Notes: generated from the sequence alone by a model not told the origin. A DNA stretch of 64,000 bases from Trichostrongylus colubriformis (GCA_963978905.1 OZ022256.1:58802646-58866645); one strand, 5' to 3'; positions 10,314 to 22,037 are shown, counted from the stretch's first letter. Translations and numbers: made by a program.

Positions 10314-13300
10314 ATGTCAGAGCACACAGAGGAATCTGAAGACAGTGAAGGACTTCTGAAGGACGCTTTCGATGAAGATACACTTACACAGGTGTGTAGA
10401 TGTTTTTAGACGTTCAACTGAATGTACGCAAAAGCGCATCCAATAGAGTTGTAATTGCTGAAGTTTGTCCACGTAGAACTGTCTAAACGCTGATTTAGTG
10501 GGTAGAAAAAAGAAAAAATAAGAGTCATTTTCCATAATTCTATCTCTTCTTCTTCATTGTCATCAACATGAGCATACACATAATTATTCGAAACAACTTG
10601 TCAAGAAATTTTCCGAAATTTCTGGAAATCCCGTAATTAAAATCTCTGATTTCAAGTTGTCACTTGTGCACTTTCAGTTAAGCAGTTTGATCGCTTCCGG
10701 TCGAGGTGTTCGAATGGATGAGACACCGGCGTTCAATATGCGACTGATCGCTGAGGTACGATATTCACTGCAAGAAATAATTGGTTTAAAAATTACTGAT
10801 TTCTCTTCAAATAAGTCTGAACCATTCCTTTATTATTATTTGACTGTTAAGTTGTGATTTGGAAGATTTACTAAACATTTAGAATCCTGTGAGGAATTCG
10901 TCTATCGTTATCGTGCGTAGAGTTTTTTGCGTTTGAATTTTTATCCTCAAAGATATAAAGATGATATAACGAATAAAATCAAAATTATAGGATATTTGTA
11001 TCAGAATCTGTTGGAAACATTTTAGGTAAGCAAGAGGAGAACAGCAAATCTCACTTGACCTTAAAATATCGAAATAATAGGGGTAAAAAGAAAATGCCAC
11101 TAAAAATGTCATAGGAATAATAACCATTTTTTGCATGTTTATTTTGCTCTTTCACCCGTTCCGTGCACTTTTTCTTATTTCTCTTACGTACTTCACTAGC
11201 AGAAGACTCGTTCTCCTCTTTTATTTTCAATTTTTTTCTTTTTTTTTTGTTATTCATCGAGTATCTATTTTTTTTTCTTCTTGTTCATAGAATGTATGGG
11301 AATGTACGATATGTGACCGATGATGATTAACATGTTTATTGATTAGTTTTGAGATGTAGTTGTTGTCAACCAGTTATTAATTTTATTTACCATTTTCGAC
11401 ATTATTTTAACCATTTCTATACCTTATTCTAGGGTTTCTTTTTCTATAAAAATCATTGTCAAGCCATTTGTATGTAACTCCTTGGTGACAGCCGTAATCT
11501 GTCAGTGCTGGCTTGCTATCCAGCCGTGACCAGCGTATCCGTTTACTTAGCTGGAATGGCCTGTTGTTCAAGCCTCATCGACCACCCTGATAGGCCACCG
11601 TCAGACTTCGCGATCGTGCGATTTTGCGAATTGACGATCCTACGAACTTGCGGAGTCATCACGGCTCCGCACTTGAAGTTGCAGCCATGCAAAATGTCAA
11701 GGTCGCAGTATCACGCGCGAAAGTGCGACGCCGCAAAATCGCGGTTTCACAAAATCACAAAATCGCGAAGTCTGACGGCAGCCATTGCATTTCTTGAAGA
11801 ATTTTTCTCGTTCGTGTAGTTTGTAGTGATAGATCTCTTTTTTTACCAGATGTTGCGAATGAGAGCAATCATCGTGAAATTCGTAATTTCAAACTTTTTT
11901 GCCGTGTTTTCTTCACTTGAATCTGTAAAGCACTCTTTTTTTTTGACTTTCGTACATACATTTCCTGGTGGTATGAGAGAAAGGGGGGGGGCATTGTTGA
12001 ATACTGAACTGTAACATGTCTTTACATGTCGTAAATCAGTGACATGTTTTCCCATGATTGACGTGACAATAAAGGACCTTCGCATTTTTTTCCTCCTGCA
12101 CAAGGGAGGGGCGTGGTTTGTGCTTATGGGGAAATAGTTGCTGGTTGAATGATCTACTTTAAACGAGGTGTGTGCCATTAGGACTGAGCATTAGCGTGAC
12201 CGCGTTTGACACGCGACGAAATGGTACGAGACAGGGGCGGCTTACTGTTGAGTGCTGGAGCGATCACACCTAAAAGAAGGCGTAGAGCACCATTATTGCT
12301 TGAGGACCCATCCAATAGGAAGCGCATGAATCGCACCATCGCGTCACACGTCGGAGGCCGCAGCGCGAATTTTCTCTCCCAATGACACCCACCCACTTCT
12401 AGCGCGATGTAAACCTTTCTCTTGGGAGGATGTTCATCCATCCAAATCAAGAAAATCCCATTCAAATCAATTCCCTAATTCTCTGGTTCAGTTTACAATA
12501 GAAGCATGTTAGTGCTGGACATCCAACCGTGTTCCCTTCCCCCCCCCCCCCCCCCTCCCCTTTGGAACGTCCATGGAACTGAACGCTCTTCTGGGAGCAG
12601 ATTTATTACTTACCATTGCGCTCTGAAATGACCGCTTTCACACACCCGCATTATCACACATAGAATTTATTTGTTAATATTTAAATTTGCTTGCGCTCTC
12701 ATCGCAAGCGTAGGTGGAAAGGAGAGGAGAAAGTGTCAACTAATTGCGACCGCATCGAAAGCAAACATAATAAACCCCTCATTGGGCCAGAAAGTTCTGC
12801 GCAAATATTCTCTCGGATTCATCTGGTTCTTGCCTTTCAAGGATAGAAGGCTTTGCCTTGGCTGATTTTACCTTCTTTCGGGATTTCTCCCTTACTTCTG
12901 AATCTCATATCTCATCTTCTTTAGCCTCTTCTCTTGTCTCTATGCTACGTCTCATTCGAAAAGAAGACGTATCGAAAAATCGGTTGATACACGTCTGCAC
13001 TCCATCGCCTGCTCATTTGTTCAGTAAATAAGGTCGCGTTCATACTCAGCGCCGGCAGGGCGTGGCTGCGTTCACAGGCAGCCAAGCAGTGTGGAGTGTG
13101 GCACAGAGGAGGTGGCACGAGGACGAGCGGGCAACAAGGCAGGGTATAATAGGCGGACTCGCAGGGACACGCAGCCATCCCCTGTCGCCGGCACCGCAGG
13201 GCATGAACGCGGCCTAGTGCACCCGCAAAATGATTTGCAGTTCAGGGTAGTAATCGGAAAAGCAACATCCATAATCATCCATGAGTTGGAAAGCAAAAAG

Positions 13301-16300
13301 CAGCAGCGTTACCATTCCTCCTCATGGACTTTGGTGGTATAGCACGATGTGCCGGGCATCATGCCGGCGGTGGAGAGTGGGGCACCCTCAACAACAAGTG
13401 GGGCTGTTCAATTAGCTCCAAATATCAATTTGCTGTGATTCATGTGGCCTTTCTGTTATACGCTTCCGTTATTCGTTCCGATCCTTTCCGATACTTCAAT
13501 AAGCCTTGAATGAAAAATATTCGTATGTGGTAAAGCTCGAGCTCGTGCTCCTTTTTATTGGTGCTCACCCATATGCACCAAATCTGAAGCTCTTCGAATT
13601 AATAATAGTAGTAAGGACATTCTTCTTGATAGCTGCTGATTACCGGCACAGACCGCATTGGAAATATCAGAGGCATCTCAGATTATAGACAGAACCGTAT
13701 GCTTCAGGCAGGAGAAGTTGAGCCACTTATCACATTAGAAGCCGCAGCTTTTGTCCATGACTCAGCAATAATTAAATAATGAATTTTCGTGGAGGTTTTT
13801 TCACGGAGTCCATATTTCTAGGTATTATTCACAAATAACAAAATGCTGAGTTCCAGGTAAAATCGCGACGCTATCTTTACGATCACACCGATGAAGGATA
13901 CAACCTCATTCCATGGCGGAACAATGCGTGGGTAGAAATCGCCGAAACGCTCGATTCCTCTCGTGAGTTTGCAGGGACGAACCTCTCAAATTTCTGTCGC
14001 TGTGGCGATGTAGCTGATGAAAGAATACAGATAATTTGGTTTTTGTCTCACTTATTTACCACGGCAACAAAAGTCTCTGTAAACTGTGAACAAAGAATGT
14101 GCGCCATGCTCATATATAAATTTTTTAAACGAGTTACTTTTAGCTGAACACGTGAAAACTCGATGGAAAACCTTGCGTGATCGTTTCAAAAAAGAAGAAA
14201 AAAAGGAGAAAATGACAGGAAAACCGGCTACATGGGTATTTCAGAAACCACTACGGTTTATACAGACAGTACCCAAAGAACGACCGTGAGTTCCTTTTTC
14301 GTTGTCAAAATCGGTTGGTAGAGTGAGTACGCGCGTGGGAGGACTTTGTAGTGCAAAGTAAATAACAGATAGGTAACTAGATAAAACAATGAATAACTGG
14401 ATTTCCGGAATCAGATTCAAGTTCCTTCCATTTGCGGACATTGTTTGATCCAATGAGACTAGATGACGAAGGTGTGTTTTCAAGACCCCCTACCATGTTA
14501 CATATATGGCTGATCCATATTGTAGCTGGTTTCATATATCAGGGTGATCCGTCTGTTTTTGAAAATAAATACCGCTTCTGCAGTGGATGGTGTGCTGTGA
14601 AATCGGCCGCTCTTTGCTCCCAGAGCCCACGTGGTCCCGCCTCCACGGACAGCTCCACCTCGTCGGGCGGTTGCTTTGAAAACCAAACCAAACAGCTGAA
14701 TCTCTGCCGGTTTCTTGATTTTTAGTGGAAGCTTTGCATTTGGGTCCGAGCAGCCTATTCGCGCTATAAATCACTCACTAATGCACTGTTTGCAAGGGGT
14801 GGGGGGAAATACGCCAAAAAATCGCGTGGCCGCCCGCGGCGAGCGGCGCGGCGGGTGCGAGTGAGTGGTAGTGCTGGCGGCCTTCAAGCGAGACAGTGTG
14901 GCAAAAGTGGAGGAGGCAGGGTGGCGCGGCTGGAGGAGGCAGTGTGTCATGGCTGAAGTGCAAAAGTGACGCAGCCACGCTCTGCCGGGCTCCCAAGAGC
15001 AAAATCGATTCGCAAGTCGTACTGGTGGCGCCGCGAGTGCGACGCCGCTGACGCGATTTTTTGGCGTATTTCCCCCCACCCGTTTGCAAGTAGTTGGTCT
15101 TTTGGCTTGTTCTTGGACGGGAATACAGCCCTTGAACCATGGAATGCAGTAAAGTGAGTGATTTCAGTAATGATGATGTGGTTGTCAAAGAGGAAGATAA
15201 CGGACATATCTCGCCAATGGAAACAGCGATCTCGTTCATCAAGCAAGAGATGAACCGAGCAGCGGAAGCAGCAGCAGAGCCATCGACCACTGATGTTGTT
15301 GCTAATTCGCCGTCTTTAACGCCTCTTTCTAATCAAGGTTTGCGCGTCATTAATTGGGAGATTTCACAGATATGGCCTTTTTTCATAAATTTGAACATCT
15401 CTGCAGTTTGTAAGCTATTGATGCAATGCGTATGCGATGCGGTTTGTGTTCTAACGATAAGTCTCACTGAAGTGGAATTTACGTGTCTGGACCAGCCGCT
15501 ACGCGTCCGCTCGCGACGTTATCGGAAACTTTAGATGAGGGCCCATCAGTTTGAGGGTCTTGTTGATCAAGTTACTCCTGCGAACGCCTTCACTCGTTCA
15601 TTTCATGGATTCCGACCAGCACGATATCGCGAATCTAATGTGTTGCTTCTTGCATTTGCTATATTCGCATAAAATATAATTACGTATTTTGATCAATTTC
15701 CTGCTGGGAAGTGAACAAAGCTCCGACATTCATGAAGGTTGTACAATAGTTGTGTTGCGGGTAATTTACGGAAGAGGCTGAACGAAAACGTGTGCTTGTG
15801 CAACTTACATTGGCCCAAGTAGTATAGTGGTTAGTACTCCACGTTGTGGCCGTGGCGACACAGGTTCGATTCCTGTCTTGGGCATTGTTTTGCAATTTGT
15901 GGAAGCATTTGATTAATTATACGTGTTCTAACGTCAAAGCCCAGTGAAACCAATTTTCATTACTTTTATTTGAATTCATTGCTTTATTGATTAATGAATG
16001 TTTCAGATCCGTGTGACCTGCCTCCACCAGAAAAAAGGCCACGATATAGTCTTAACGAGCACATGCTTCCAATTCCTCCTACGTAAGTTCAGCGTTCAAA
16101 ATATTTTTGAGAATCCCAAAATAGCTTCCGTTTTAGTCGATTTCTTGCCCCGCCCATATGGCAACGGGTCGAAGATGAAGAAGAGGAGATGTTTGGTCAC
16201 TTGGTAGCGCTTCGACTTTCGAAACTTAGCACGAAAGCGAGAGAAATAGCAAAGGTCTGTGTTATATTACTGCCTATTGATTCGTTCTCGTGGCTATCCG

Positions 16301-16371
16301 TATTGCTTCAGATGCGGGTCCTGCAAGTACTGTTCGATGTGCAGTTCGGTGGCGCTAATTCTTCAACATGA
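10314..16371 (+). CDS. MADF-BESS domain transcriptional regulator, 8 exons
   Basis: CDS exons: 10314-10391, 10678-10755, 13857-13962, 14144-14285, 15168-15337, 16007-16082, 16137-16254, 16312-16371. Phases agree at every junction and give 275 aa. The ATG follows a TTTTTCAG acceptor by two bases, a likely trans-splice site. Residues about 50-140 form a MADF (Myb/SANT-like) domain: [11 protein letters not shown], then [11 protein letters not shown], then [18 protein letters not shown] low-complexity acidic linker contains repeated Ala/Glu. The C-terminus has the BESS motif: [20 protein letters not shown], continued across the last intron by [15 protein letters not shown] domains bind DNA and BESS motifs mediate protein contacts, so a nuclear regulator is expected; target genes cannot be inferred. 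Intron 2 (3.1 kb) and intron 4 carry MITEs, and intron 5 carries tRNA-His. Confidence 0.85.
11593..11783. repeat. Short inverted-repeat element in MADF-BESS intron 2
   Basis: The ends are inverted repeats of about 22 bp around CCGTCAGACTTCGCGAT. The interior contains several CGCGATTTTG-type repeats. No clear target-site duplication was found. Likely an old MITE. Confidence 0.55.
13032..13214. repeat. 180-bp palindromic-end MITE, copy 1
   Basis: The left end reads GGTCGCGTTCATAC and the right end ATGAACGCGGCC, with CGCCGGCAGGGCGTGGCTGC just inside the left end and its inverted counterpart near the right. Other copies are 23534-23706, 23871-24042 and 26219-26382, and a minimal hairpin is at 21690-21745. 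This copy is in intron 2 of the MADF-BESS gene. Confidence 0.75.
14797..15081. mobile_element. Mutator-like MITE, perfect 31-bp TIRs, 9-bp TSD
   Basis: This 285-bp element has perfect 31-bp terminal inverted repeats beginning GGGTGGGGGGAAATACGCC. It is flanked by an exact 9-bp direct repeat, GTTTGCAAG, at 14788-14796 and 15082-15090. A 9-bp duplication is typical of Mutator-like elements. The interior is GC-rich and has no transposase frame. A related partial copy is at about 7296-7362. It sits in intron 4 of the MADF-BESS gene. Confidence 0.9.
15813..15884 (+). tRNA. tRNA-His: tRNA-His (anticodon GTG)
   Basis: The 72-nt gene folds as a full cloverleaf. The acceptor stem GCCCAAG pairs with CTTGGGC, followed by A at the discriminator position. 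The anticodon stem CCACG/CGTGG closes the loop TTGTGGC with GTG. The T arm is ACAGG-TTCGATT-CCTGT. The D arm has AGTGGTTAGTAC. It lies in intron 5 of the MADF-BESS gene on the same strand and should be transcribed independently by RNA polymerase III from internal A and B boxes. Confidence 0.95.
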
Positions 16372-16674
16372 TCTCATTCAAAAAGACACATCGCGACGAC
16401 AGCTGCATTCAATTTATTCGCTACTACCTTTATGTACGATGAAATACTGATGGATATTTATTTGAGGCTTTTCGAAACCATAAAAACTTCAAATGATCTT
16501 TTCAGATAAAAAATCATACATTTAAGGGATACCTGACGCGAATATGATTGAGTTTTCTCATTCCGAAAAAATACATTGCTTAACACCCGAAAAGAAACAA
16601 ACATTTACAAACAAGGAAACCGTGTTTAGAAAAATTAAGTGGGAGGGGGGGGGGGGGTTGGGGAAGAAGCAAAA

Positions 16675-16765
16675 AAGTAGTGTAGGTTTTAGTGTAAAGA
16701 TTGTGAATATATTATATTCACAATATATTCAACGGAAAAAGTATATATTATATTCGTGATATATT
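16675..16765. repeat. AT-rich hairpin-forming stretch
   Basis: Repeated GTGAATATATTATATTC-type palindromes can form nested hairpins. It lies just downstream of the MADF-BESS stop codon, after a G-run near 16648. Probably a simple-sequence or MITE remnant. Confidence 0.45.
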
Positions 16766-17349
16766 CTTTTTCTGTTGAATTCTTCTTTTTCTTCTCCTTT
16801 TCTTACTTTGTAATATAACTTCTTTTCTAACTTTAAGTATTCCCCTAATTAACTGGTATTAATATCTGCATTCTACCAAGTAGAATTGTGTAGTTATGCT
16901 CAGCAAGGGCGACAGGAGGCCTGTCTTGCCGATAAGTACTCTCCTACTGGAATTCTCCCCACCCCCAAAAGGACGAGATGGAGTGTCTACTAGGAATTTT
17001 CGCCTTCTATTTCCCTCTCCTACATACATAATGCACTCATAAAATTTGCTTTCAAAAGTATGGAATACTCATCGTCGAGGATAGAAGTTGCAGCTCAATT
17101 CAGCAAAACATATAATTCCTGCTATAAGATAAGCTATGTGAACAGACTCAAAAAGATAACATACTTTATCAAATATTCTGTACAACAGAAAGTATAATAT
17201 TTTGTACATTACCGGGTAGAAGCCATGAGACGAGGTAAAACTGAGAAAAAAGCAAATTTCTGAATGATCGAATGTTCATGAAGATCTATGGATAATCGGC
17301 CCTTCGACGGATTTAGACTGCATTGATGTATGTTTATCCTTTTTCGGTT

Positions 17350-19535
17350 TTAGCGAAACCTTGGTAAAGTTATGGGACACGGAAAGACGCAGCAAAGACA
17401 TGGTTGATCACAGCACGCTTCTCCGACGAGGCATCCACAGCAAAGCGCCAACAGCGACGTCAGCCACCAGTCATCTCGTTGTGGTGGTGGCTGTTGGACG
17501 TAGCTGAAATTTAATTTGAAATTTTAGTCCAAAATACAATTCACCTGCGATAATAAAAAAAATTTAATTTTCTGCAATCTGAATGGTATCAAAAGGAATA
17601 CGTCAGCGTCGTGGGCTTAGGACGCGCCATGCATTTGATTCTCATTTGGTTTCGGAAACTACATATCCTATTTAGTAGCCCATACAGTGGCTTGCAAGGG
17701 CCAACTATTGTATATCTCAATCCTATCACCTTAGAGACGCCTTTGTTGATATTTGAGATGGGGTCATGGTGGCGCTTATCTGGGCATTTTCAATTTCTAT
17801 GTCACATGGCGCTCCACGCTTATGAGTTCGGTCTTTTCAGATGGCTTCGTACCATTGCACTACAGCGGATGACGATACTGATCACTTCCTACATACGCTG
17901 CTTAGTCTGCTTCTCGAGCAACGAGAAATTCCAGAAAGGCTTCGTTGTTAGGACACCTAACTGCATCGACAATTGAGCATGTAGCATCAATCAAATTTGA
18001 GAAAGAAAAACTCCAAAACGACTTAGTGCATGGAAATCCATTACACTGGCGGTGAGACACGTTGGTTTGCGTTTTCAAATTTCTTGGTGACGAAATGCCG
18101 GCAAACAAGAAACACTATGACTCATTCATGCACACGCAGTACTGCGCGAGAAGCTATGACGTTTGTGTTGTTTTCACATACGATCTATCATGAATGAACC
18201 GCAAATTTCCAGTTTTCAGGGTCGAAGTCTGATTGATGATTGATAGAGAAGGTAGAATTAGATTAACTGATCATTAAACATATTTATTTTTGTGTGATGA
18301 ATGACTAAAAGAAGATTAGGAGTTTCGCGACTGATGCGGAAGACAACCTTTGGCAAGCGAAATCTCCAGCTGGTGTCGAGTTCATTATTAGTTGGTGCAT
18401 GAGTAATGCGACCCCAACTACAGTCCAGTTCCCGTAGGCTGACGGGGCGTGGCCCACAGAGTTGGGTGAGAGTGTGTGGCGGGGTGAGAGAGATCGATAC
18501 AAGTCCGTAGGCCTCGCCCTGCCAGCCGTAATTGAAATGGACTGTAAGTGAATTTTCCATTTCTTTAGGGTTTATTGAATTGGTAAGGGGTTCGCTCGCA
18601 AAGATAAAGCGGGATTGTCATACATCGGGTGGCTACGCAATTCGTTGTACGGGTCAAATATGCACCAAATGCTACAGAATGGTCAATTTCATGAGGCAAA
18701 GATCTATCAACACTGACCGTTTTTTATGGTATGAAATAACTGCAAAGAATAATCTACTTACACAGTTTGTGGAGCGTATTGGCCTTGTGGATACGGAGGA
18801 TAGGGATCATGACCTTGTGGATAATATTGCCCCTGAAAGTAGAAAAAGGGTTTTTAAAAGAAAAATAAGACATACAAAGAAGGAGTCAGAGTGATAGGCA
18901 AGCAGATAATTAAATAGAGAGGAGTAAGTTAATAGAAAAAATTAATAAAAAGAAGAGCCGCGGAAAGGAGGGAGCGATAAAGACGAGGCCCCAAGTGTGA
19001 CGTCAAGGGAAGACGCGTTTTTTCGGATATTTCGATCGCTTATAACCGTTTTGGTTAAAAAATATAAGTAGTTACTGTTGATAAATGGTTAAGGATGTGG
19101 AATGAGAAGACGGAAGTATGTGAAAGGCACTTCTAACACCACTATTTCCCTGGTTTGGAGGGTGGGGAGGGGGGGGGGAATGATTGGGAGGGATAAATGA
19201 TAATCATGCTTCAGTAAGGAAGAGGCACAAAAAGAAAGAGCAGGGCTGTATATGGATGAAGAACCGCACTATCAACTCTTTTGTAAGTTCTCCTGTGTGA
19301 TGCGAAAAGATTGGGGGCCCGGAAGAATCGGTGAAAATGCGATAAAGGCAGAAAAAAGTAAAGGTACGCGAAAAGGACAGCGATAATCTGTTAGAGAAGC
19401 AGCTGTGATAGTGCGAAGGACAAGAATTTGGGGCTAAGTTGAAAGTGAAAAATCTATAAACTAAAAAACCAGAAAAAAGCTTGTAATGCTTACACCAGTC
19501 GGTTGCGATGAATAATATGGCGGAGGTTGGCTCAT
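17350..19535 (-). CDS. Small cysteine-rich membrane protein (CYSTM-like), 3 exons
   Basis: CDS exons on the minus strand: 19494-19535, 18762-18832, 17350-17503. Phases agree and give 88 aa. The N-terminal half is rich in Pro, Tyr and Gln (MSQPPPYYSSQPTG, then repeated YPQG-type units). It is followed by WWLTSLLALCCGCLVGEACC and a Cys-rich end with CLCCVFPCP. This resembles cysteine-rich tail-anchored (CYSTM-type) or PPY/Cys-rich small membrane proteins, in which a short hydrophobic Cys-rich segment anchors the protein and can be palmitoylated. Function is not known from sequence. Donors GTAAGC and GTAAGT and acceptors CTTTCAG and TTTCAG are strong. It is interleaved with the opposite-strand gene at 17841-22037. 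Confidence 0.72.
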
Positions 19536-22037
19536 TGTTGATGGACTCGATCGATGTCAGCTGAGGGACGGCTGCAGGCAGACTGCTGGCTCTCGGTGTA
19601 TGCGCCGCTACCGACAGACTCGTTGTGTTCACAGAACGGCAGAGATTTGGTGGAGAAGGGCGAGAGCGAGTTGTTCCTGTTTGACGACTGAATCACGCTG
19701 GTTAACGGCAATGTGGGAGAGGATACCCACTGGAGGAAGTCCTGACGACCACCACACTGACTGACTCATCATCACCGCGCCCCTTGATGTAACTACCCGC
19801 CCCACCCGTTGACACAAATCGATTCTAATACCACTGCGCACTTTCTTGAAAATATCCACTTGCACATGAGGCGTATTCAAATAAACAAAGTATCCTATTC
19901 GAATGGAAAATTTTCCTCGTAAATAAGTCTTTATGAGTCTCAGAAAACGATCACAAATACGGTCTAAGGTTTGATAAGGATAGGGAATATGTTAAACAAG
20001 TCATCGCACACAGTAGTGGAATGGGAGGAAAATGGCAAAGATAAGTATCGGATGAAAAATCGTGGAATTTGCGACGGTATTGTGGAACTGTGGAGGCGTG
20101 GAATTACAAAAAAAAAGGTATTAGGTCAGAGTCAAGCTTATCGTCGAGGACAGTTGAGAGAAATGAGAGAAATGCGACCTCCAACTTGACGTTATCGTCG
20201 CTTCCGTCCTTTCTGTCAGCAGAAATCTCTGGAAAAAAGAGCGATTCCTCTAGTATTAAAAACAGACCCCTTGTGAATTACTCAACCGGTACTTGACTTT
20301 GTTTGAATTCCGTATAGATTTCCAAGCTCCTCTCAGTCCAAAGATATGGAGAAACGAAGAATCCACACTCCACATTCCCATGTAAACGCAAATTCTCTAT
20401 TTCCACAATTTTCCCGATCGATACATATACAATCTTTTCTACAATTCCATAATTCCACCCATTTCACTTCCATAAATGCTGCCTCAAAACCAGTCATAAG
20501 TCTTAGTGGTTACATGAGCCGCTAGTAGCCATTTTTTTGGAAAATTCATTTCAGAATGACATAGGCTTCTATCGGCCAATAGTTGGCTTCAAGCAGCCAA
20601 TCGCTGTAATCGCTTCTGCAAGGAAATAAGTACTCGACGTGATAAACACAACAAGTAAAGCAATGGTAATAAAGGGTAGTAAAATCGTTCAAATGGTTCC
20701 TTGACCTTGCGGTTATCAAAAGGTTCCTTGACCTTGCGGTTATCGCACTTGTTGTTTTCACATGTTTGGGTGGCACTAGTGAACACTTCGTTAACGGACC
20801 ATTTTCATTAAAAACAACAACTCATCTCAAATCGGTCGGCATGTCTCTTTCAGGTAATATTTGGTATGTTCTAGAGAATCTTTCCACGGAATCAGAGAAC
20901 TCAGCGCAGATTGTATTGACGATCTGGAAACATCGGATGATCTCAGTCGGCAGCTACCCAAAGAAGGATCCTCACTAGAGCCCAGAAGGCCAATTGAAAA
21001 GTTAGCGTGCTTTTCTTTCGACATTGTTCAAGAAAAACGCTTTTTGATGTTACCCTATAAGGGCGGGGGAGGGGGACAGTCGTTAAAATTTGGACAGCAA
21101 CATGTGTTTACCGATCAATCAGTCTTTATATGTGACATCTGCGGTACGTCGTTAGCACCCCATTCATACGAGGGCATGTTACTGTTTAACAATCATCAGG
21201 CTGCCCCCCCCCCTTCCTTTGAATAGTGACTTCCATCTCGTTTAGCGCTGAATTCTAGTGAGGCCTTCTGATGTCAATGTTCCGTTAGCTTTTTAGAGTT
21301 GATCCAACGCAGTATTCTGAAACAGTCAATGAATCCCTAGAAGAACGACAAGCCCTTTTGGAAGAGCTGAGGAAAGAGTACATGGACATGATCCAAAAGG
21401 AAAAGCCAGCAATGATCTTTTCACAGGTCGCTGCTTATGATCTTTCGAAAAGAAACTAAAAGGCCTAAATGGTGTGAAAGACGAAGGTGCCATAGGGCCA
21501 CAGACGATATGTCGTAACCTTACCGACTGAAGGATCACGTGTAACCAGCAGAAGCCGAAATCACCGTATTAGTCTGGGCAGAAGCTTGTTAAGCCATTCT
21601 GTAGCTTAGTATGTCCTCAGAAGAGGTGCAGAAGGGTCCATATAGGGTGTCGCTCACGATTCTCTCTTCGGCCACACGGAAATTCGAAGAAGGCTGCGTT
21701 TATACTTTGCTTCACTGGTGCCGCAAAGTATAAACGCGGTTTTATTCGATACCCCATCACGCTAGTTGAAAAACTCCGCTCTTACCGCTTTGCGGTACCT
21801 CATGGGCTCCTCTTGGATTATATTCACTTCCGAAGGCTACATCTATCCCAAGTTATCGAATGTGGATGTCAATTAGCATAATATTAAAACATTCTCAATT
21901 AATTCAACATCAAATGGTGTTACATTCAGAACGAAAACGATGTCACTGAAGGAATCACACTCGAAGATTTTCTGAAAAAACACGGACCATTTCCGGTTGA
22001 AGAGCACATTGCAGCTGGAATTATTCGAAGTAACTGA
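17841..22037 (+). CDS. Unrecognised 172-aa acidic protein, 5 exons
   Basis: CDS exons: 17841-17943, 18002-18053, 20875-21000, 21297-21426, 21930-22037. Phases agree and give 172 aa. The ATG directly follows GTCTTTTCAG, a likely trans-splice acceptor. The N-terminus (MASYHCTTADDDTDHFLHTL) leads into a Leu/Glu-rich stretch. The middle is acidic and Ser-rich (CIDDLETSDDLSRQL). A likely coiled coil follows (ESLEERQALLEELRKEYMDM). The end is LEDFLKKHGPFPVEEHIAAG. There is no signal peptide or membrane segment. I do not recognise the family. Intron 1 is short (58 nt) with the weak donor GTTGTT and acceptor TTTGAG, so that junction is the least certain. Exons 1-2 lie inside intron 2 of the opposite-strand gene at 17350-19535. 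Confidence 0.65.
18418..18546. repeat. Hairpin MITE with ACAGTCCA ends, copy 1
   Basis: Ends are CTACAGTCCAGTTC and GAAATGGACTGTA. The body contains GGTGAGAGTGTGTGGCGGGG. Relatives are at 28099-28262 and 47649-47803. It lies in intron 2 of the CYSTM-like gene. Confidence 0.65.
20695..20748 (+). repeat. Tandem repeat, two 27-bp units
   Basis: Two adjacent units start GGTTCCTTGACCTTGCGG and are identical over the first 23 bases. It is in intron 2 of the gene at 17841-22037. Confidence 0.85.
21690..21745. repeat. Minimal hairpin of the 180-bp MITE family
   Basis: GGCTGCGTTTATACTTTGC and its near-perfect inverse GCAAAGTATAAACGCGG are separated by about a dozen bases. These are the termini of the family at 13032, 23534, 23871 and 26219 with the middle deleted. 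Confidence 0.7.

Noticed and set aside
17350..17503. Plus-strand reading as a last exon of the MADF-BESS gene
   Set aside because: The BESS motif continues perfectly into 16312-16371 with a stop, and the minus-strand reading of 17350-17503 joins the CYSTM-like exons in phase.
17944..18001. Apparent frameshift in the plus-strand gene
   Set aside because: Treating this stretch as a 58-bp intron restores the frame on both sides, so no lesion is needed.
18532..18894. 120-codon plus-strand open frame
   Set aside because: It covers exon 2 of the minus-strand CYSTM-like gene and a MITE end; splice sites and the Tyr/Pro/Gln repeat pattern support the minus strand instead.
21001..21143. Extension of exon 3 of the plus-strand gene to a GTACGT donor
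   Set aside because: It would include a G-rich stretch; the GTTAGC donor at 21001 with the TTTTAG acceptor at 21296 gives a better phase-consistent junction.
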